DNA of 64,000 nucleotides from contig NZ_JANWOI010000002.1 in NCBI RefSeq assembly GCF_027920805.1, forward strand, positions 310,001-374,000, in the 5' to 3' direction. A program made the translations under genes and the position numbers. The stretch is from Govania unica. GTDB lineage: Bacteria; Pseudomonadota; Alphaproteobacteria; Sphingomonadales; Govanellaceae. The notes below the pieces were generated by a model. The model was not told the origin of the DNA. It did no database searches and saw nothing but the letters and a program-made list of their open reading frames with translations. This document shows, piece after piece, positions 53,366 to 62,050 of the stretch; within the stretch, counting starts at the first letter, position 1, and each line of letters opens with the position of its first letter.

Positions 53366-54397
53366 TTGGATATCAAACGGCTTTCTTTGAATCAGAAGTC
53401 GGCGTGGGACGCTTTCGTGCTGGCCCATCCTGACGGCACGTTTTTTCATCGCGCGGGCTGGTCCGATGTGATCAGCGAAAGTTTTGGGCATCGTACCCAT
53501 TATCTGATGGCCATGTCCGGCGGTGAGATCCGTGGCATCCTGCCACTGACGGAAATTCGCAGCCGTTTGTTCGGTCGCTCGCTGATCTCGAACGCTTTCT
53601 GTGTTTACGGCGGGCCCTTGAGCCTGGATGAGGAGGCGGACGCCGCCCTCGACGCCGCCGCCTGGAAGATCGCCGAAGAAAGTGGCATACCCGTGCTTGA
53701 ATACCGGAGTCGCCGACGCACGCGGCTCGATTGGCCAGCCAAGGACAATCTTTATGTGACCTTCCGCAAAGAGCTGAGCGGGAGCCATGACGACAATCTG
53801 AAAGCCATCCCGCGCAAACAGCGGGCCATGGTGCGGAAGGCCATTGATCGCGGCCTTATCGGCGTGGTCGATCCGACCCCCGATCGGTTCTTCGCCATGT
53901 ATTCGGCAAGTGTCCGCAATCTTGGCACGCCGGTGTTCAGTCGCCGTTATTTCGAACGGTTGATGCAGGAATTCGGCAGCGAGGATTGTGACGTCGTCAC
54001 CATCGAGCATGACGGACAAGCGGTCTCAAGCGTGCTCAATTTCTATTTCCGCGATGAGGTTCTGCCTTATTACGGCGGCGGCACGGCGGCGGCGCGTGGG
54101 CTTGCGGCCAATGATTTCATGTATTGGGAAGTGATGCGGCGGTCGACCGAATATCGTGGCTGCAACCTGTTTGATTTCGGCCGCAGCAAGATTGGCACCG
54201 GGGCTTTTTCGTTCAAGAAGAACTGGGGCTTCGAGCCCGAACCGCTGGTCTATGAATATCGTCTGGCACCCGGGGCCGAGGTGCCGGATATCAATCCGCT
54301 CAATCCCAAATACCGCTTGATGGTGGAGACATGGAAACGCTTGCCGCTGTGGCTCGCCAACAGCATCGGGCCGTTCATTTCGCGGGATCTTGGATAG
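53366..54397 (+). CDS. XrtA-associated FemAB family protein
   Basis: A 343-residue protein with the duplicated GNAT fold of FemA/FemB peptidyltransferases, from the exosortase-associated branch. It has DAFVLAHPDGTFFHRAGWSD, LMAMSGGEIRGILPL, SLISNAFCVYGGPL, IPRKQRAMVRKAIDRGL, YYGGGTAAARGLAANDFMYW and FDFGRSKIGTGAFSFKKNWG. It may add an aminoacyl group to the glycan. I chose the TTG at 53366, with GAGAGG 9 bases upstream; no ATG or GTG gives a full-length product without overlapping the deacetylase gene. Confidence 0.9.
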   Translation: MDIKRLSLNQKSAWDAFVLAHPDGTFFHRAGWSDVISESFGHRTHYLMAMSGGEIRGILPLTEIRSRLFGRSLISNAFCVYGGPLSLDEEADAALDAAAWKIAEESGIPVLEYRSRRRTRLDWPAKDNLYVTFRKELSGSHDDNLKAIPRKQRAMVRKAIDRGLIGVVDPTPDRFFAMYSASVRNLGTPVFSRRYFERLMQEFGSEDCDVVTIEHDGQAVSSVLNFYFRDEVLPYYGGGTAAARGLAANDFMYWEVMRRSTEYRGCNLFDFGRSKIGTGAFSFKKNWGFEPEPLVYEYRLAPGAEVPDINPLNPKYRLMVETWKRLPLWLANSIGPFISRDLG

Positions 54398-54401
54398 GCC
54401 C

Positions 54402-55613
54402 ATGGCGGATATTTTATTCCTCGCCCATCGCATTCCCTATCCGCCGAACAAGGGCGATAAGATCCGCTCCTGGCATATGCTGTTGCATCTGGCCAAGCGT
54501 CATTCGGTCTATCTCGGCTGTTTTGTCGATGATCCCGAAGACATGGCCCATGTGGCGTTCCTGCGCACGATCTGCGCTGATGTCTGCGCTTTGCCGATCA
54601 ACCCTTTGCATAACAAGATCCGCAGCCTTCAGGGGCTGCTGCGGGACGAGGCGCTGAGCGTTGCCTTTTATCGGGATGCCCGCATGACCGCCTGGGTCGA
54701 TCGGGTTCTGGGGCAGGGGCCCATGGCGGCGACCGTGTTGTTTTCGTCGCCGGTCGGTCAGTTCATTCTGGGCCGGGGCCGCGTTTGCGGGCGGACGGTG
54801 ATGGATTTTGTCGATATCGACAGCGACAAATGGCGCCAATATGCCGAAAACAAGCCATGGCCCATGTCCTGGATCTATCAGCGGGAACAGCGCAAGCTTC
54901 TGGCCTTCGAACGCAAGATGGCTGCCACGGTGCAAAGCAGCCTGTTCGTGTCACCGAAGGAAGCCGAGCTGTTCCAGAAACTCGCACCCGAGGTTGCAGC
55001 GCGGGTCGGGCATCTCAACAATGGCGTCGATTTCAATTATTTCTCACCCGATCATGTCTTCCCGTCGCCCTATAAAATGGGGGAGCGGGCGCTGGTGTTC
55101 ACCGGCGCCATGGATTACTGGGCCAATGTGGATGCGGTCGACTGGTTCGCCCGCGCGATTTTCCCGCAGATCCGGGCCGCAGCACCCGACACGGTGTTTT
55201 ACATCGTGGGCGGCAAGCCCATGGCGGCGGTTCAGGCGTTGCGCAGCCTTCCCGGTGTGGTGGTGACCGGCCGGGTTGAGGATGTGCGGCCCTATGTGGC
55301 CCATGCGGCGCTTGCAGTTTGCCCGTTGCGGATTGCGCGCGGCATTCAGAACAAGGTGCTTGAAGGCATGGCCATGGCGCAGCCGGTGGTCGCCACCCCT
55401 CAGGCGTTCGAAGGGATCGAGGCCACACCCGGGGAGCATCTTCTGGTGGCGGACGGGGTGGATGACTTTGCGGCGACGGTGCTTGATGTGTTGAGCGGCC
55501 GGGTCGATCCGGAACTTGGCGCACGGGCGCGGAACTGTGTGATGACGAACTATAGCTGGGACCAGAATCTGAAGGTCCTGGATATCCTGCTGGATATTCA
55601 GGACAATGATTGA
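54402..55613 (+). CDS. Glycosyltransferase, PEP-CTERM/EpsH1 system type 1
   Basis: GT-B glycosyltransferase of 403 residues belonging to the sugar transferase type found beside exosortase A. The N-terminus MADILFLAHRIPYPPNKGDK is diagnostic, followed by RSWHMLLHLAKRH, MDFVDIDSDKWRQYA, VGHLNNGVDFNYFSPDH, LVFTGAMDYWANVDAVDWFA, PLRIARGIQNKVLEGMAMAQ and PVVATPQAFEGIEA. The ATG lies 4 bases after the FemAB stop; the frame opens at a TTG inside that gene. Confidence 0.93.
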   Translation: MADILFLAHRIPYPPNKGDKIRSWHMLLHLAKRHSVYLGCFVDDPEDMAHVAFLRTICADVCALPINPLHNKIRSLQGLLRDEALSVAFYRDARMTAWVDRVLGQGPMAATVLFSSPVGQFILGRGRVCGRTVMDFVDIDSDKWRQYAENKPWPMSWIYQREQRKLLAFERKMAATVQSSLFVSPKEAELFQKLAPEVAARVGHLNNGVDFNYFSPDHVFPSPYKMGERALVFTGAMDYWANVDAVDWFARAIFPQIRAAAPDTVFYIVGGKPMAAVQALRSLPGVVVTGRVEDVRPYVAHAALAVCPLRIARGIQNKVLEGMAMAQPVVATPQAFEGIEATPGEHLLVADGVDDFAATVLDVLSGRVDPELGARARNCVMTNYSWDQNLKVLDILLDIQDND

Positions 55614-55640
55614 ATCCGTTAATAGGGATAGGGACGCGCC

Positions 55641-57167
55641 ATGGTAGAACAGGCAGTGATGGGAGACATCCGCAGCCGGATATGGCTACGCGGCGGACTT
55701 TTGTGGCTGGCTCTGTCTGTGGCCCTGCTCGGGTTCTATAGCCAGACGACGTTGGCCATGTTCGAAACCTGGTGGGTTTCGGTGTCCTATCAGCATTGCC
55801 TGCTGATCCCCCTGATCGTCGCCTTCCTGGTGTGGGAACGCCGAGGGTTGTTCAAGTTAACGGTGCCGGAGCCATCTTATTGGGGTGTCGCGGCCTTGGC
55901 CGGGGCCGCCTGCCTGTGGTTGCTCGGGCGGCTTGTGGGCGCGCTTGTGGTGCAGGAATTCGCCCTTGTGTTCAGCTTACAGGCGCTGGTTCTGGCGCTC
56001 TTTGGCTGGACCGTGGTGCGGGCGCTGATTTTCCCGTTGTTCTTCATGCTGTTTCTGGTGCCCGTCGGAGATGTGCTGGTGCAGCCCCTGCAGAATATCA
56101 CCGCTGATATGTCGGTCTGGTTGCTGCAGATCCTGAATGTGCCGACCTTCCGCGAGGGCGTGTTCATTTCGACACCATCGGGCAATTTCCATGTGGCCGA
56201 GGCCTGTTCGGGCGTGCGCTATCTTGTGGCGATGCTGCCGCTTGGTCTGTTGTTCGCCAATATGTCGTTTACGAGCATTTGGCGGCGGGGGGCGGTTGTG
56301 GCTCTCGCGCTGATTGTGCCGATCATTGCGAACGGGATCCGCGCTTTCGGCATCATCTATATCGCCTATCTGTCCGACAATGAATATGCGCTGGGCGTCG
56401 ACCATCTGATCTATGGCTGGATCTTTTTTGCTTTCGTGACCTTGCTGCTGATCGGCATCGGCATGATGTTTTCCGACAAGCCGCTGGATGCTCCAGCGGC
56501 AGATTACAGTTGGGTTCGCGCTCCGGTCCGTCAGCCATTGGTGGCACGCGGGACAGGGATTGCGGCGATCTCGGCCATGGTGATGGCGTTTGCGGCGTTC
56601 GGCGCCATGCGGTTTGATGCAATGCCTGCGTCCGTGGTCATGCCCCAGATGACGCCGCCCGCAGTGTCAGGGGCTTGGCGCTATGCCGGGACGGCCGAAA
56701 TTGATGACTGGCAGCCGGTCTTTAACGGAGCGGCTGGCCATCTGAGCGCGCGCTATGTGCGCGAGACGGATGGGGCCGGGGTGATCCTTTATTACGCCTA
56801 TTATCCCTATCAACGGGACGGGGCGGAGCTTATTCAATTCAGCAATACCCTGACACCCGAAGGCTGGGACTGGAACGGCACCCGCAAGATTGCGCGCAAA
56901 GGGCTGCCGGTCATGGAAAGCCAAATCGCAAATCGCGGCAGAAACCGGTTGGTGTGGAGCTGGTATTGGGTCGACGGCCAGCAGAGCGCGGATCGTATCC
57001 AGACCAAGCTGTATCATCTCTGGGCGCGGCTTTCGGGCGGACAAGATGCGGGGGCCGTTGCGGCTTTTGCCACCGACGTCGGCCACCGGACCGAGGATGC
57101 GCCGGCAACACTCGATGATTTTCTGGCCCATGCGACAAGCTCGCTTCCGGGCTTTCCGGTAAAATAA
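55641..57167 (+). CDS. xrtA: Exosortase A fused to EpsI domain
   Basis: Transpeptidase-like membrane protease that cleaves PEP-CTERM signals and passes the protein on. The first 270 residues hold about eight membrane segments and the catalytic triad: Cys189 in VAEACSGVRYL, Arg234 in NGIRAFGI and His255 in GVDHLIYGW. After a further membrane segment (about 302-322) a periplasmic EpsI-type domain continues to residue 508 (WRYAGTAEIDDWQPVF, VILYYAYYPYQRDGAELIQF, SWYWVDGQQSADRIQTKLYH). EpsI is often a separate gene; here it is fused. The ATG follows AGGGAC with a 5-base gap. The known substrates in this window are the proteins at 1576 and 15340. Confidence 0.96.
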   Translation: MVEQAVMGDIRSRIWLRGGLLWLALSVALLGFYSQTTLAMFETWWVSVSYQHCLLIPLIVAFLVWERRGLFKLTVPEPSYWGVAALAGAACLWLLGRLVGALVVQEFALVFSLQALVLALFGWTVVRALIFPLFFMLFLVPVGDVLVQPLQNITADMSVWLLQILNVPTFREGVFISTPSGNFHVAEACSGVRYLVAMLPLGLLFANMSFTSIWRRGAVVALALIVPIIANGIRAFGIIYIAYLSDNEYALGVDHLIYGWIFFAFVTLLLIGIGMMFSDKPLDAPAADYSWVRAPVRQPLVARGTGIAAISAMVMAFAAFGAMRFDAMPASVVMPQMTPPAVSGAWRYAGTAEIDDWQPVFNGAAGHLSARYVRETDGAGVILYYAYYPYQRDGAELIQFSNTLTPEGWDWNGTRKIARKGLPVMESQIANRGRNRLVWSWYWVDGQQSADRIQTKLYHLWARLSGGQDAGAVAAFATDVGHRTEDAPATLDDFLAHATSSLPGFPVK

Positions 57168-57191
57168 ACGTTCCAACGGAGTGACGGCACC

Positions 57192-59093
57192 ATGTGCGGC
57201 CTAGTGGGCATATTCGATACGCGCGGCACACGGTCTTTCGACCGTGGGCAGATTTTGCGGATGAACGACCGGATTGCCCATCGCGGTCCTGACGATTTCG
57301 GCACGCATCTTGAGCCGGGGCTGGCGCTTGGTCACCGGCGTCTTGCCATCATTGATCTGTCGCCCGCCGGACATCAGCCGATGGAGAATGATGCCGGGGA
57401 TCTGGTCATTGTGTTCAATGGCGAGATTTTCAATTTCATGGAGGTGCGGGCCGAACTCGAAGCGTTGGGCCATCGCTTCCGCACCCATAGCGATACCGAA
57501 GTGATCTTGCACGGCTGGACGGAATGGGGCGAAAAATGTCTCGATCGCTTTCGCGGCATGTTCGCGATTGTGCTGTGGGACCGCAAACAGGAAGTCCTGT
57601 TTCTCGCCCGCGACCGGCTTGGCATCAAGCCGCTTTATTACGCGCAGATGGCAGACGGCCGCATTGCCTTTGCCTCGGAACTGAAGTCGCTTTTGGAAAT
57701 TCCCGACCTGCCGCGCGATCTTGATCCCATGGCGGTCGAGGATTACTTCGCCTATGGCTATATCCCGGATCCGAAGTCGATCTTGAAATCTGTACGCAAG
57801 CTTGCGCCGGGGCATCTTATGCTGCAGCGCCGGGGGGCCTCCCATGCGACGTCGCGGCCCTATTGGGATGTGACCTACAAGGCCGATCCGCGTCTCAATT
57901 CCCATGAGGCGGTCAAGGAAGCGCTTATTCCGCTGTTGCAGGACGCGATCAGACTGCGTCTCGTGTCAGACGTGCCGCTTGGGGCCTTTTTATCCGGTGG
58001 TGTCGATTCAGGCGCGGTGGTGGCCATGATGGCGGGCATGATGTCCGACCCGGTCAACACCTATGCCATCGGGTTCGAGCATCGCGATTATGACGAGCGC
58101 CGCTATGCGCAGGAAGTAGCCGACCGCTATCACACCCGTCATACAACGCGGGTCGTCAATCCCGATGATTTCGATCTGGTGGATCATCTCGCGGCGCTTT
58201 ATGACGAGCCGTTCGCCGACAGTTCGGCCATGCCGACCTATCGCGTCTGCGGGCTCGCACGAGAGCATGTGACGGTGGCGCTGTCGGGGGATGGCGGCGA
58301 TGAATTGTTCGCGGGCTATCGTCGGCATCGCTGGCATTCCTACGAACAGGGAGTGCGCGACCGCCTGCCGCTCTGGCTGCGGCGGCCGGTGTTCGGGACG
58401 CTTGGTAAATTGTATCCCAAGCTCGATTGGGCGCCCAAAGTCCTGCGTGCCAAAACCACCTTTGAATCGATTTCCTATACGGCGGCGGAAGCCTATTTCA
58501 ACAGCGTCTCGGTACTGCCGAACCGCACGCGCCCAAAACTGTTTTCGTCCGCCTTCCGCAGCTCGCTTCAGGGCTATAACGCGCTCAGCGTGTTGCGGGG
58601 GGTGATGGACAATGCGCCGGTGGAGCATGAGCTGTCACGGGTTCAATATGCCGATCTCAAGACCTATCTGCCGGGCGACATCCTGACCAAGGTGGATCGT
58701 GCCTCCATGGCGCACGGTCTTGAGGCGCGGGTGCCGCTGCTTGATCATAAGTTCGTGGAATTCACAGCGACCATCCCGCCCGAGCTTCTGCTTGATGGTC
58801 GGCAGGGCAAGATGGCGTTTAAAAAGTCTCTGGAACCCTATTTGTCCCATGAGACGCTTTATCGGGACAAGATGGGATTTGCTGTGCCGCTTGAAAGCTG
58901 GTTCCGGGGGCCGCTCAAGGACAAGATCCGGCAGGCGGTGCAAAGTCCGGTGCTGGCCGACAGCGGGTTTTTCGATCAGCGCTATCTGACGCGGCTTGTG
59001 GATGAGCATCAATCCGGACGCTCCAACCATAGCGCGTCACTTTGGGCTATTCTGATGTTTCAGTCGAGTTTGAAGCACTTGCGTGTCGGCTAA
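57192..59093 (+). CDS. XrtA/PEP-CTERM system amidotransferase (AsnB-like)
   Basis: A 633-residue glutamine-dependent asparagine synthase-like enzyme of the exosortase-associated amidotransferase 1 group. It starts MCGLVGIFDTRG with intact Cys2, then RIAHRGPDDFG, VIVFNGEIFNF, FARDRLGIKPLYY-like residues (LARDRLGIKPLYYA), SGGVDS at 268-273, LSGDGGDELFAGYRRH, DILTKVDRASMAHGLEARVP and KMGFAVPLESWF. It probably amidates a carboxyl group on a glycan residue or a precursor. It is the only one of the three AsnB-like proteins in the window with a complete glutaminase site. It follows xrtA by 24 bases. Confidence 0.95.
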   Translation: MCGLVGIFDTRGTRSFDRGQILRMNDRIAHRGPDDFGTHLEPGLALGHRRLAIIDLSPAGHQPMENDAGDLVIVFNGEIFNFMEVRAELEALGHRFRTHSDTEVILHGWTEWGEKCLDRFRGMFAIVLWDRKQEVLFLARDRLGIKPLYYAQMADGRIAFASELKSLLEIPDLPRDLDPMAVEDYFAYGYIPDPKSILKSVRKLAPGHLMLQRRGASHATSRPYWDVTYKADPRLNSHEAVKEALIPLLQDAIRLRLVSDVPLGAFLSGGVDSGAVVAMMAGMMSDPVNTYAIGFEHRDYDERRYAQEVADRYHTRHTTRVVNPDDFDLVDHLAALYDEPFADSSAMPTYRVCGLAREHVTVALSGDGGDELFAGYRRHRWHSYEQGVRDRLPLWLRRPVFGTLGKLYPKLDWAPKVLRAKTTFESISYTAAEAYFNSVSVLPNRTRPKLFSSAFRSSLQGYNALSVLRGVMDNAPVEHELSRVQYADLKTYLPGDILTKVDRASMAHGLEARVPLLDHKFVEFTATIPPELLLDGRQGKMAFKKSLEPYLSHETLYRDKMGFAVPLESWFRGPLKDKIRQAVQSPVLADSGFFDQRYLTRLVDEHQSGRSNHSASLWAILMFQSSLKHLRVG

Positions 59094-59116
59094 CGATCAC
59101 GGACGGGGAGATGATC

Positions 59117-59911
59117 ATGCGGTTCAGGCAGTGCGGAGTGGCGGCATTTTTTTGCGCGGTTTTGTTTGGGGGGGCGCTCGGGGTGACGGGAGCCTCGGCT
59201 CATGATACCCCGGCTTCGGCGGATCTGCCCGCACTGGTGCGTAACATCAAGCAAAGCCTTGTTGGAATTGGTAGTTTTGCGGTCATGCGTACGCCGGCCC
59301 TCGAACTCAAGGGGACGGGTTTTGTGGTTGGTGACGGGCGCTATGTCATCACCAACTATCATGTGATTGCCCGGCAGGTCGATAAATCGGCCAAGGAAAA
59401 GCTGGTGGTGATCGTCGGTACGGGGCGTCAATACCGTGATCGCGAGGCGGAGATCGTGCAGATCGATCCAGATCATGACCTAGCATTGTTGCGGATGGAA
59501 GGGGAGCCTTTACCGCCAGCACTTCTCGGCAGCGGGGCTCTGTTGCCCGAAGGCACATCGATTGCCATCACCGGCTTCCCGATCGGTTCGGTTCTTGGCG
59601 TTTATCCGGTTACCCATGTGGGGGTGGTGGCGGCGATCACACCAATCCGCGTGCCGCAGGTCAATTCGCAGCTGCTTGATTCACGGATGATCATGCGTCA
59701 GCCGTTCGATGTTTATCAGCTGGATTTGACGGCTTTCCCGGGTAACAGCGGCAGTCCTTTGTATGACGCGCGCACAGGCCGGGTGGAGGCGATTTTGAAC
59801 AGTACATTTGTTAAGGAAACGAAGGAACGCGCCCTGTCGGAGCCTACTGGAATATCCTTTGCAATTCCAATTGTTTATGCTCACCAGTTGATGAAAAAAC
59901 AGGGGCTGTGA
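59117..59911 (+). CDS. Exported trypsin-like serine protease
   Basis: A 264-residue protein with a signal peptide (about 1-28, ending GASA) and a chymotrypsin-fold protease domain. The triad is readable: His82 in ITNYHVI, Asp121 in DPDHDLALLRM and Ser211 in FPGNSGSPLYD. No PDZ domain follows, so it is smaller than DegP-type proteases. GGGGAG lies 6 bases upstream of the ATG at 59117; other in-frame starts at 59111 and inside the upstream gene are less likely. It closes the XrtA operon, 23 bases after the amidotransferase stop, suggesting a role in processing or turnover of surface proteins. Confidence 0.9.
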   Translation: MRFRQCGVAAFFCAVLFGGALGVTGASAHDTPASADLPALVRNIKQSLVGIGSFAVMRTPALELKGTGFVVGDGRYVITNYHVIARQVDKSAKEKLVVIVGTGRQYRDREAEIVQIDPDHDLALLRMEGEPLPPALLGSGALLPEGTSIAITGFPIGSVLGVYPVTHVGVVAAITPIRVPQVNSQLLDSRMIMRQPFDVYQLDLTAFPGNSGSPLYDARTGRVEAILNSTFVKETKERALSEPTGISFAIPIVYAHQLMKKQGL

Positions 59912-59917
59912 GGCTGT

Positions 59918-59941
59918 TTTCAAGTCAAAACGCACTTGAAA
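59918..59941. other. Weak inverted repeat between convergent genes
   Basis: TTTCAAGT and ACTTGAAA, separated by 8 bases, form an AT-rich 8-bp stem just after the protease stop and before the convergent small membrane protein. It lacks a GC-rich stem and a T-tract, so I do not call it a terminator. Confidence 0.35.
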
Positions 59942-59956
59942 TTCAAGCCGCGCTGG

Positions 59957-60238
59957 TCAGTGTTTGTGCACAGCCGGTTTCGAAGGGCCAGCCGCGGGTT
60001 CGATAGCATTCAACTCGTCGGCTTCTTTTGGCTGAGCGATTGTTTTTTTCTGGTTGGTATGTGGTTCGCTGGTATTCGTGGCCACCGCACGGTCGCCCTC
60101 ATCTCTGATGATGGAATAGACGGCCACCACGGCCACAGCCCAGCCGAGAACAGCGCCAAAAACCCATACCAGAAGCGAGTTTCTCATCGACATGCGATTG
60201 CTGTTGTCGTCCTGAGACAAATTTCCCATTGCTTCCAT
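59957..60238 (-). CDS. Small membrane protein, unknown
   Basis: A 93-residue protein with one membrane segment (NSLLVWVFGAVLGWAVAVVA, about 20-39) and a polar, Ala/Pro/Lys-rich periplasmic or cytoplasmic tail. GAGAGGGG stands 3 bases before the ATG at 60238, and two further in-frame ATGs (60229 and about 60193) are possible. I recognise no family. It is convergent with the protease gene and lies 350 bases downstream of phoB on the same strand, with a sigma-54-like site (60463-60477) between. Coding status is likely but not proven. Confidence 0.55.
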   Translation of the reverse strand: MEAMGNLSQDDNSNRMSMRNSLLVWVFGAVLGWAVAVVAVYSIIRDEGDRAVATNTSEPHTNQKKTIAQPKEADELNAIEPAAGPSKPAVHKH

Positions 60239-60589
60239 TCGCCCCTCTCAATCCGACAGTCGGTTGTATAAAGATTTCCCCGAATAATGAAATTCGGATG
60301 ACACTCAAGATCACCGCTGAAGTCCCCCCAACCCAAGCGATGATACTATATTCTGCGTCAGGAAACCAGATATCCACCAGATATGCCGGGCAACGTTACA
60401 CCATACATTACTCTTTCCAGATCGCTTCCGTCCTAGACGGAGCTAATCTCATAGATAGCAAAGCAATTTCTGCGCCAGTTTGATTTTTGTGGTTAAAGTG
60501 CCGGAAAGTCGCGCGTTCGGCTGCCGTGCATAAAGATACGGACTTATGACTTTGTAAAAAAACGCGACAGTTTAAGACGTTATTTGGAG
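60239..60589. other. Intergenic region after phoB
   Basis: This stretch is AT-rich compared with its neighbours. It contains the possible sigma-54 promoter at 60463-60477, facing the small membrane protein. Two short open frames across it (a minus-strand one starting with GTG at 60377 and a plus-strand one from 60229) have poor starts and no recognisable product. No terminator hairpin for phoB was found. Confidence 0.5.
60463..60477 (-). promoter_or_regulatory. Possible sigma-54 promoter before the small membrane protein
   Basis: Minus-strand TGGCGCAGAAATTGC has an exact TTGC -12 element and the correct GG-N10-GC spacing, but TGGCGC instead of TGGCAC at -24. The leader to the ATG at 60238 would be about 210 bases, longer than usual. 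Confidence 0.35.
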
Positions 60590-61282
60590 TCAGGCCGCAT
60601 CGCTGTCGAGGGCGTAACCTGCGGCGCGCACAGTGCGGATGACGTCCTGGCAGCCTTCGATATTGAGGGCTTTCCGCAGGCGGCGGATATGCACATCCAC
60701 CGTTCTGAGTTCCACATAGACATCATGACCCCAGACAGAATCGAGCAATTGTTCGCGGGAGAATACCCGGCTCGGATTTTCCATGAAATGGCGCAGCAGC
60801 CGGAATTCGGTGGGGCCAAGATGGATCTGCTGATCGCTACGGGTGACTTTGTGCGAGGTGCCGTCAAGCATGATGTCGTTATAGCGCAGGGTTTGGCCGG
60901 TCAGGGCAGGGCGGATGCGGCGCAGGATGGCATGAATGCGGGCAATGAGTTCCCGTGGCGAGAACGGCTTGGTGATATAGTCGTCAGCGCCGGTGTCGAG
61001 GCCGCGGATGCGGTCGGCCTCTTCCGTGCGGGCGGTGACCATGATCACCGGCACATTGGCGGTCGCTTCATGCCGGCGCAGACGCCGGCATATTTCGATG
61101 CCCGACAGATTGGGCAGCATCCAGTCAAGCAGAACAAGATCCGGCGGCGTTTCCTGGGCCAGCATCAAACCTTCCTCGCCGTCGGTGGAACTGGCGACGA
61201 CGAACCCTTCATGTTCGAGATTGTAGCGAATGAGTTCCGTCAGGCTGAGGTCATCTTCAATCAGCAGGATGCGCGGCTTCAT
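60590..61282 (-). CDS. phoB: Phosphate regulon response regulator PhoB
   Basis: OmpR-family response regulator of 230 residues: receiver domain with LIEDD at 7-11 and phospho-acceptor Asp53 (LVLLDWMLPN), then KPFSPRELIARI and a winged-helix domain (LGPTEFRLLRHFMENPSRVF, SREQLLDSVWG, RTVDVHIRRLRKAL). Activates phosphate-starvation genes. It is the last gene of the pst-phoU-phoB order, 32 bases after phoU. The sensor PhoR is not in the window. Confidence 0.95.
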   Translation of the reverse strand: MKPRILLIEDDLSLTELIRYNLEHEGFVVASSTDGEEGLMLAQETPPDLVLLDWMLPNLSGIEICRRLRRHEATANVPVIMVTARTEEADRIRGLDTGADDYITKPFSPRELIARIHAILRRIRPALTGQTLRYNDIMLDGTSHKVTRSDQQIHLGPTEFRLLRHFMENPSRVFSREQLLDSVWGHDVYVELRTVDVHIRRLRKALNIEGCQDVIRTVRAAGYALDSDAA

Positions 61283-61314
61283 GCGTGTGTCTCTCGTCGC
61301 TTCGGGGACAGGTT

Positions 61315-62034
61315 TCAGGTATTCGCGGGTGGCGGCACCACGGCAAAGCTGGTGTCGTCACTTTTCGGGCGGTTCATGTCGAGGGTTTCGCCCTTGACCT
61401 GGTAATAGACAATCTCGGCCAGATTGGTCACGTGATCGCCGATGCGCTCGATATTCTTCGCAATAAACAGGATATGCGTGCAGGGGGTGATCAGCCGCGG
61501 ATTTTCCATCATATAGGTCAGAAGTTCGCGGAACAGGCTGTTGTAAAGTTCGTCGACACCCTTGTCGCTTTCCCACACCATGATCGTCTTCTGAGCATCG
61601 CGGTCGATATAGGCGTCAAGGGCATCTTTCAGCATGACCTTGGTCAACTCGACCATCTGCGGAATGAGGACGGCCGGTTTCACATGCTCCGACTGATTGA
61701 GCACGATGGAGCGTTTGGCGACGTTTTTTGCGTAATCGGCAATACGTTCCAGCGTCGAAGAGATCTTGATCGCGGCGACGATTTCCCGCAAGTCGTCAGC
61801 CATGGGCGAGCGAAGCGCGATCATCTGGATGGCCTGAGACTCGATTTCCTGTTCAAGAATATCAAGCGACCGGTCGGCCGCGATGATGCGCTGCGCCTTT
61901 TCAGCATTGCGTTCCGTCAGAGCCTCGATCGCACCGGTGAGCTGCGCTTCGGCCAGGCCGCCCATGCGCGAGATCATGCTGCGGAGCTGGTTCAACTCTT
62001 CGTCATAGGATTTAACAGTATGTTCCTGAGCCAT
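61315..62034 (-). CDS. phoU: Phosphate signalling protein PhoU
   Basis: A 239-residue all-helical protein with two PhoU repeats: LRSMISRMGGLAEAQL, LEIVAAIKISSTLERIADYA-like (EIVAAIKISSTLERIADYAK) in the first, and FIAKNIERIGDHVTNLAEIV in the second; the E/D-x-x-x-D metal-binding motifs are ERIAD and ERIGD. It links the Pst transporter to PhoR/PhoB signalling. It lies between pstB (gap 16 bases) and phoB. Confidence 0.95.
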   Translation of the reverse strand: MAQEHTVKSYDEELNQLRSMISRMGGLAEAQLTGAIEALTERNAEKAQRIIAADRSLDILEQEIESQAIQMIALRSPMADDLREIVAAIKISSTLERIADYAKNVAKRSIVLNQSEHVKPAVLIPQMVELTKVMLKDALDAYIDRDAQKTIMVWESDKGVDELYNSLFRELLTYMMENPRLITPCTHILFIAKNIERIGDHVTNLAEIVYYQVKGETLDMNRPKSDDTSFAVVPPPANT

Positions 62035-62050
62035 CGTCCTAACTCCTCAA

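Noticed and set aside
60099-60377. 92-codon minus-strand frame overlapping the small membrane protein
   Set aside because: Starts at a GTG without ribosome site, and its second half overlaps a better supported frame.
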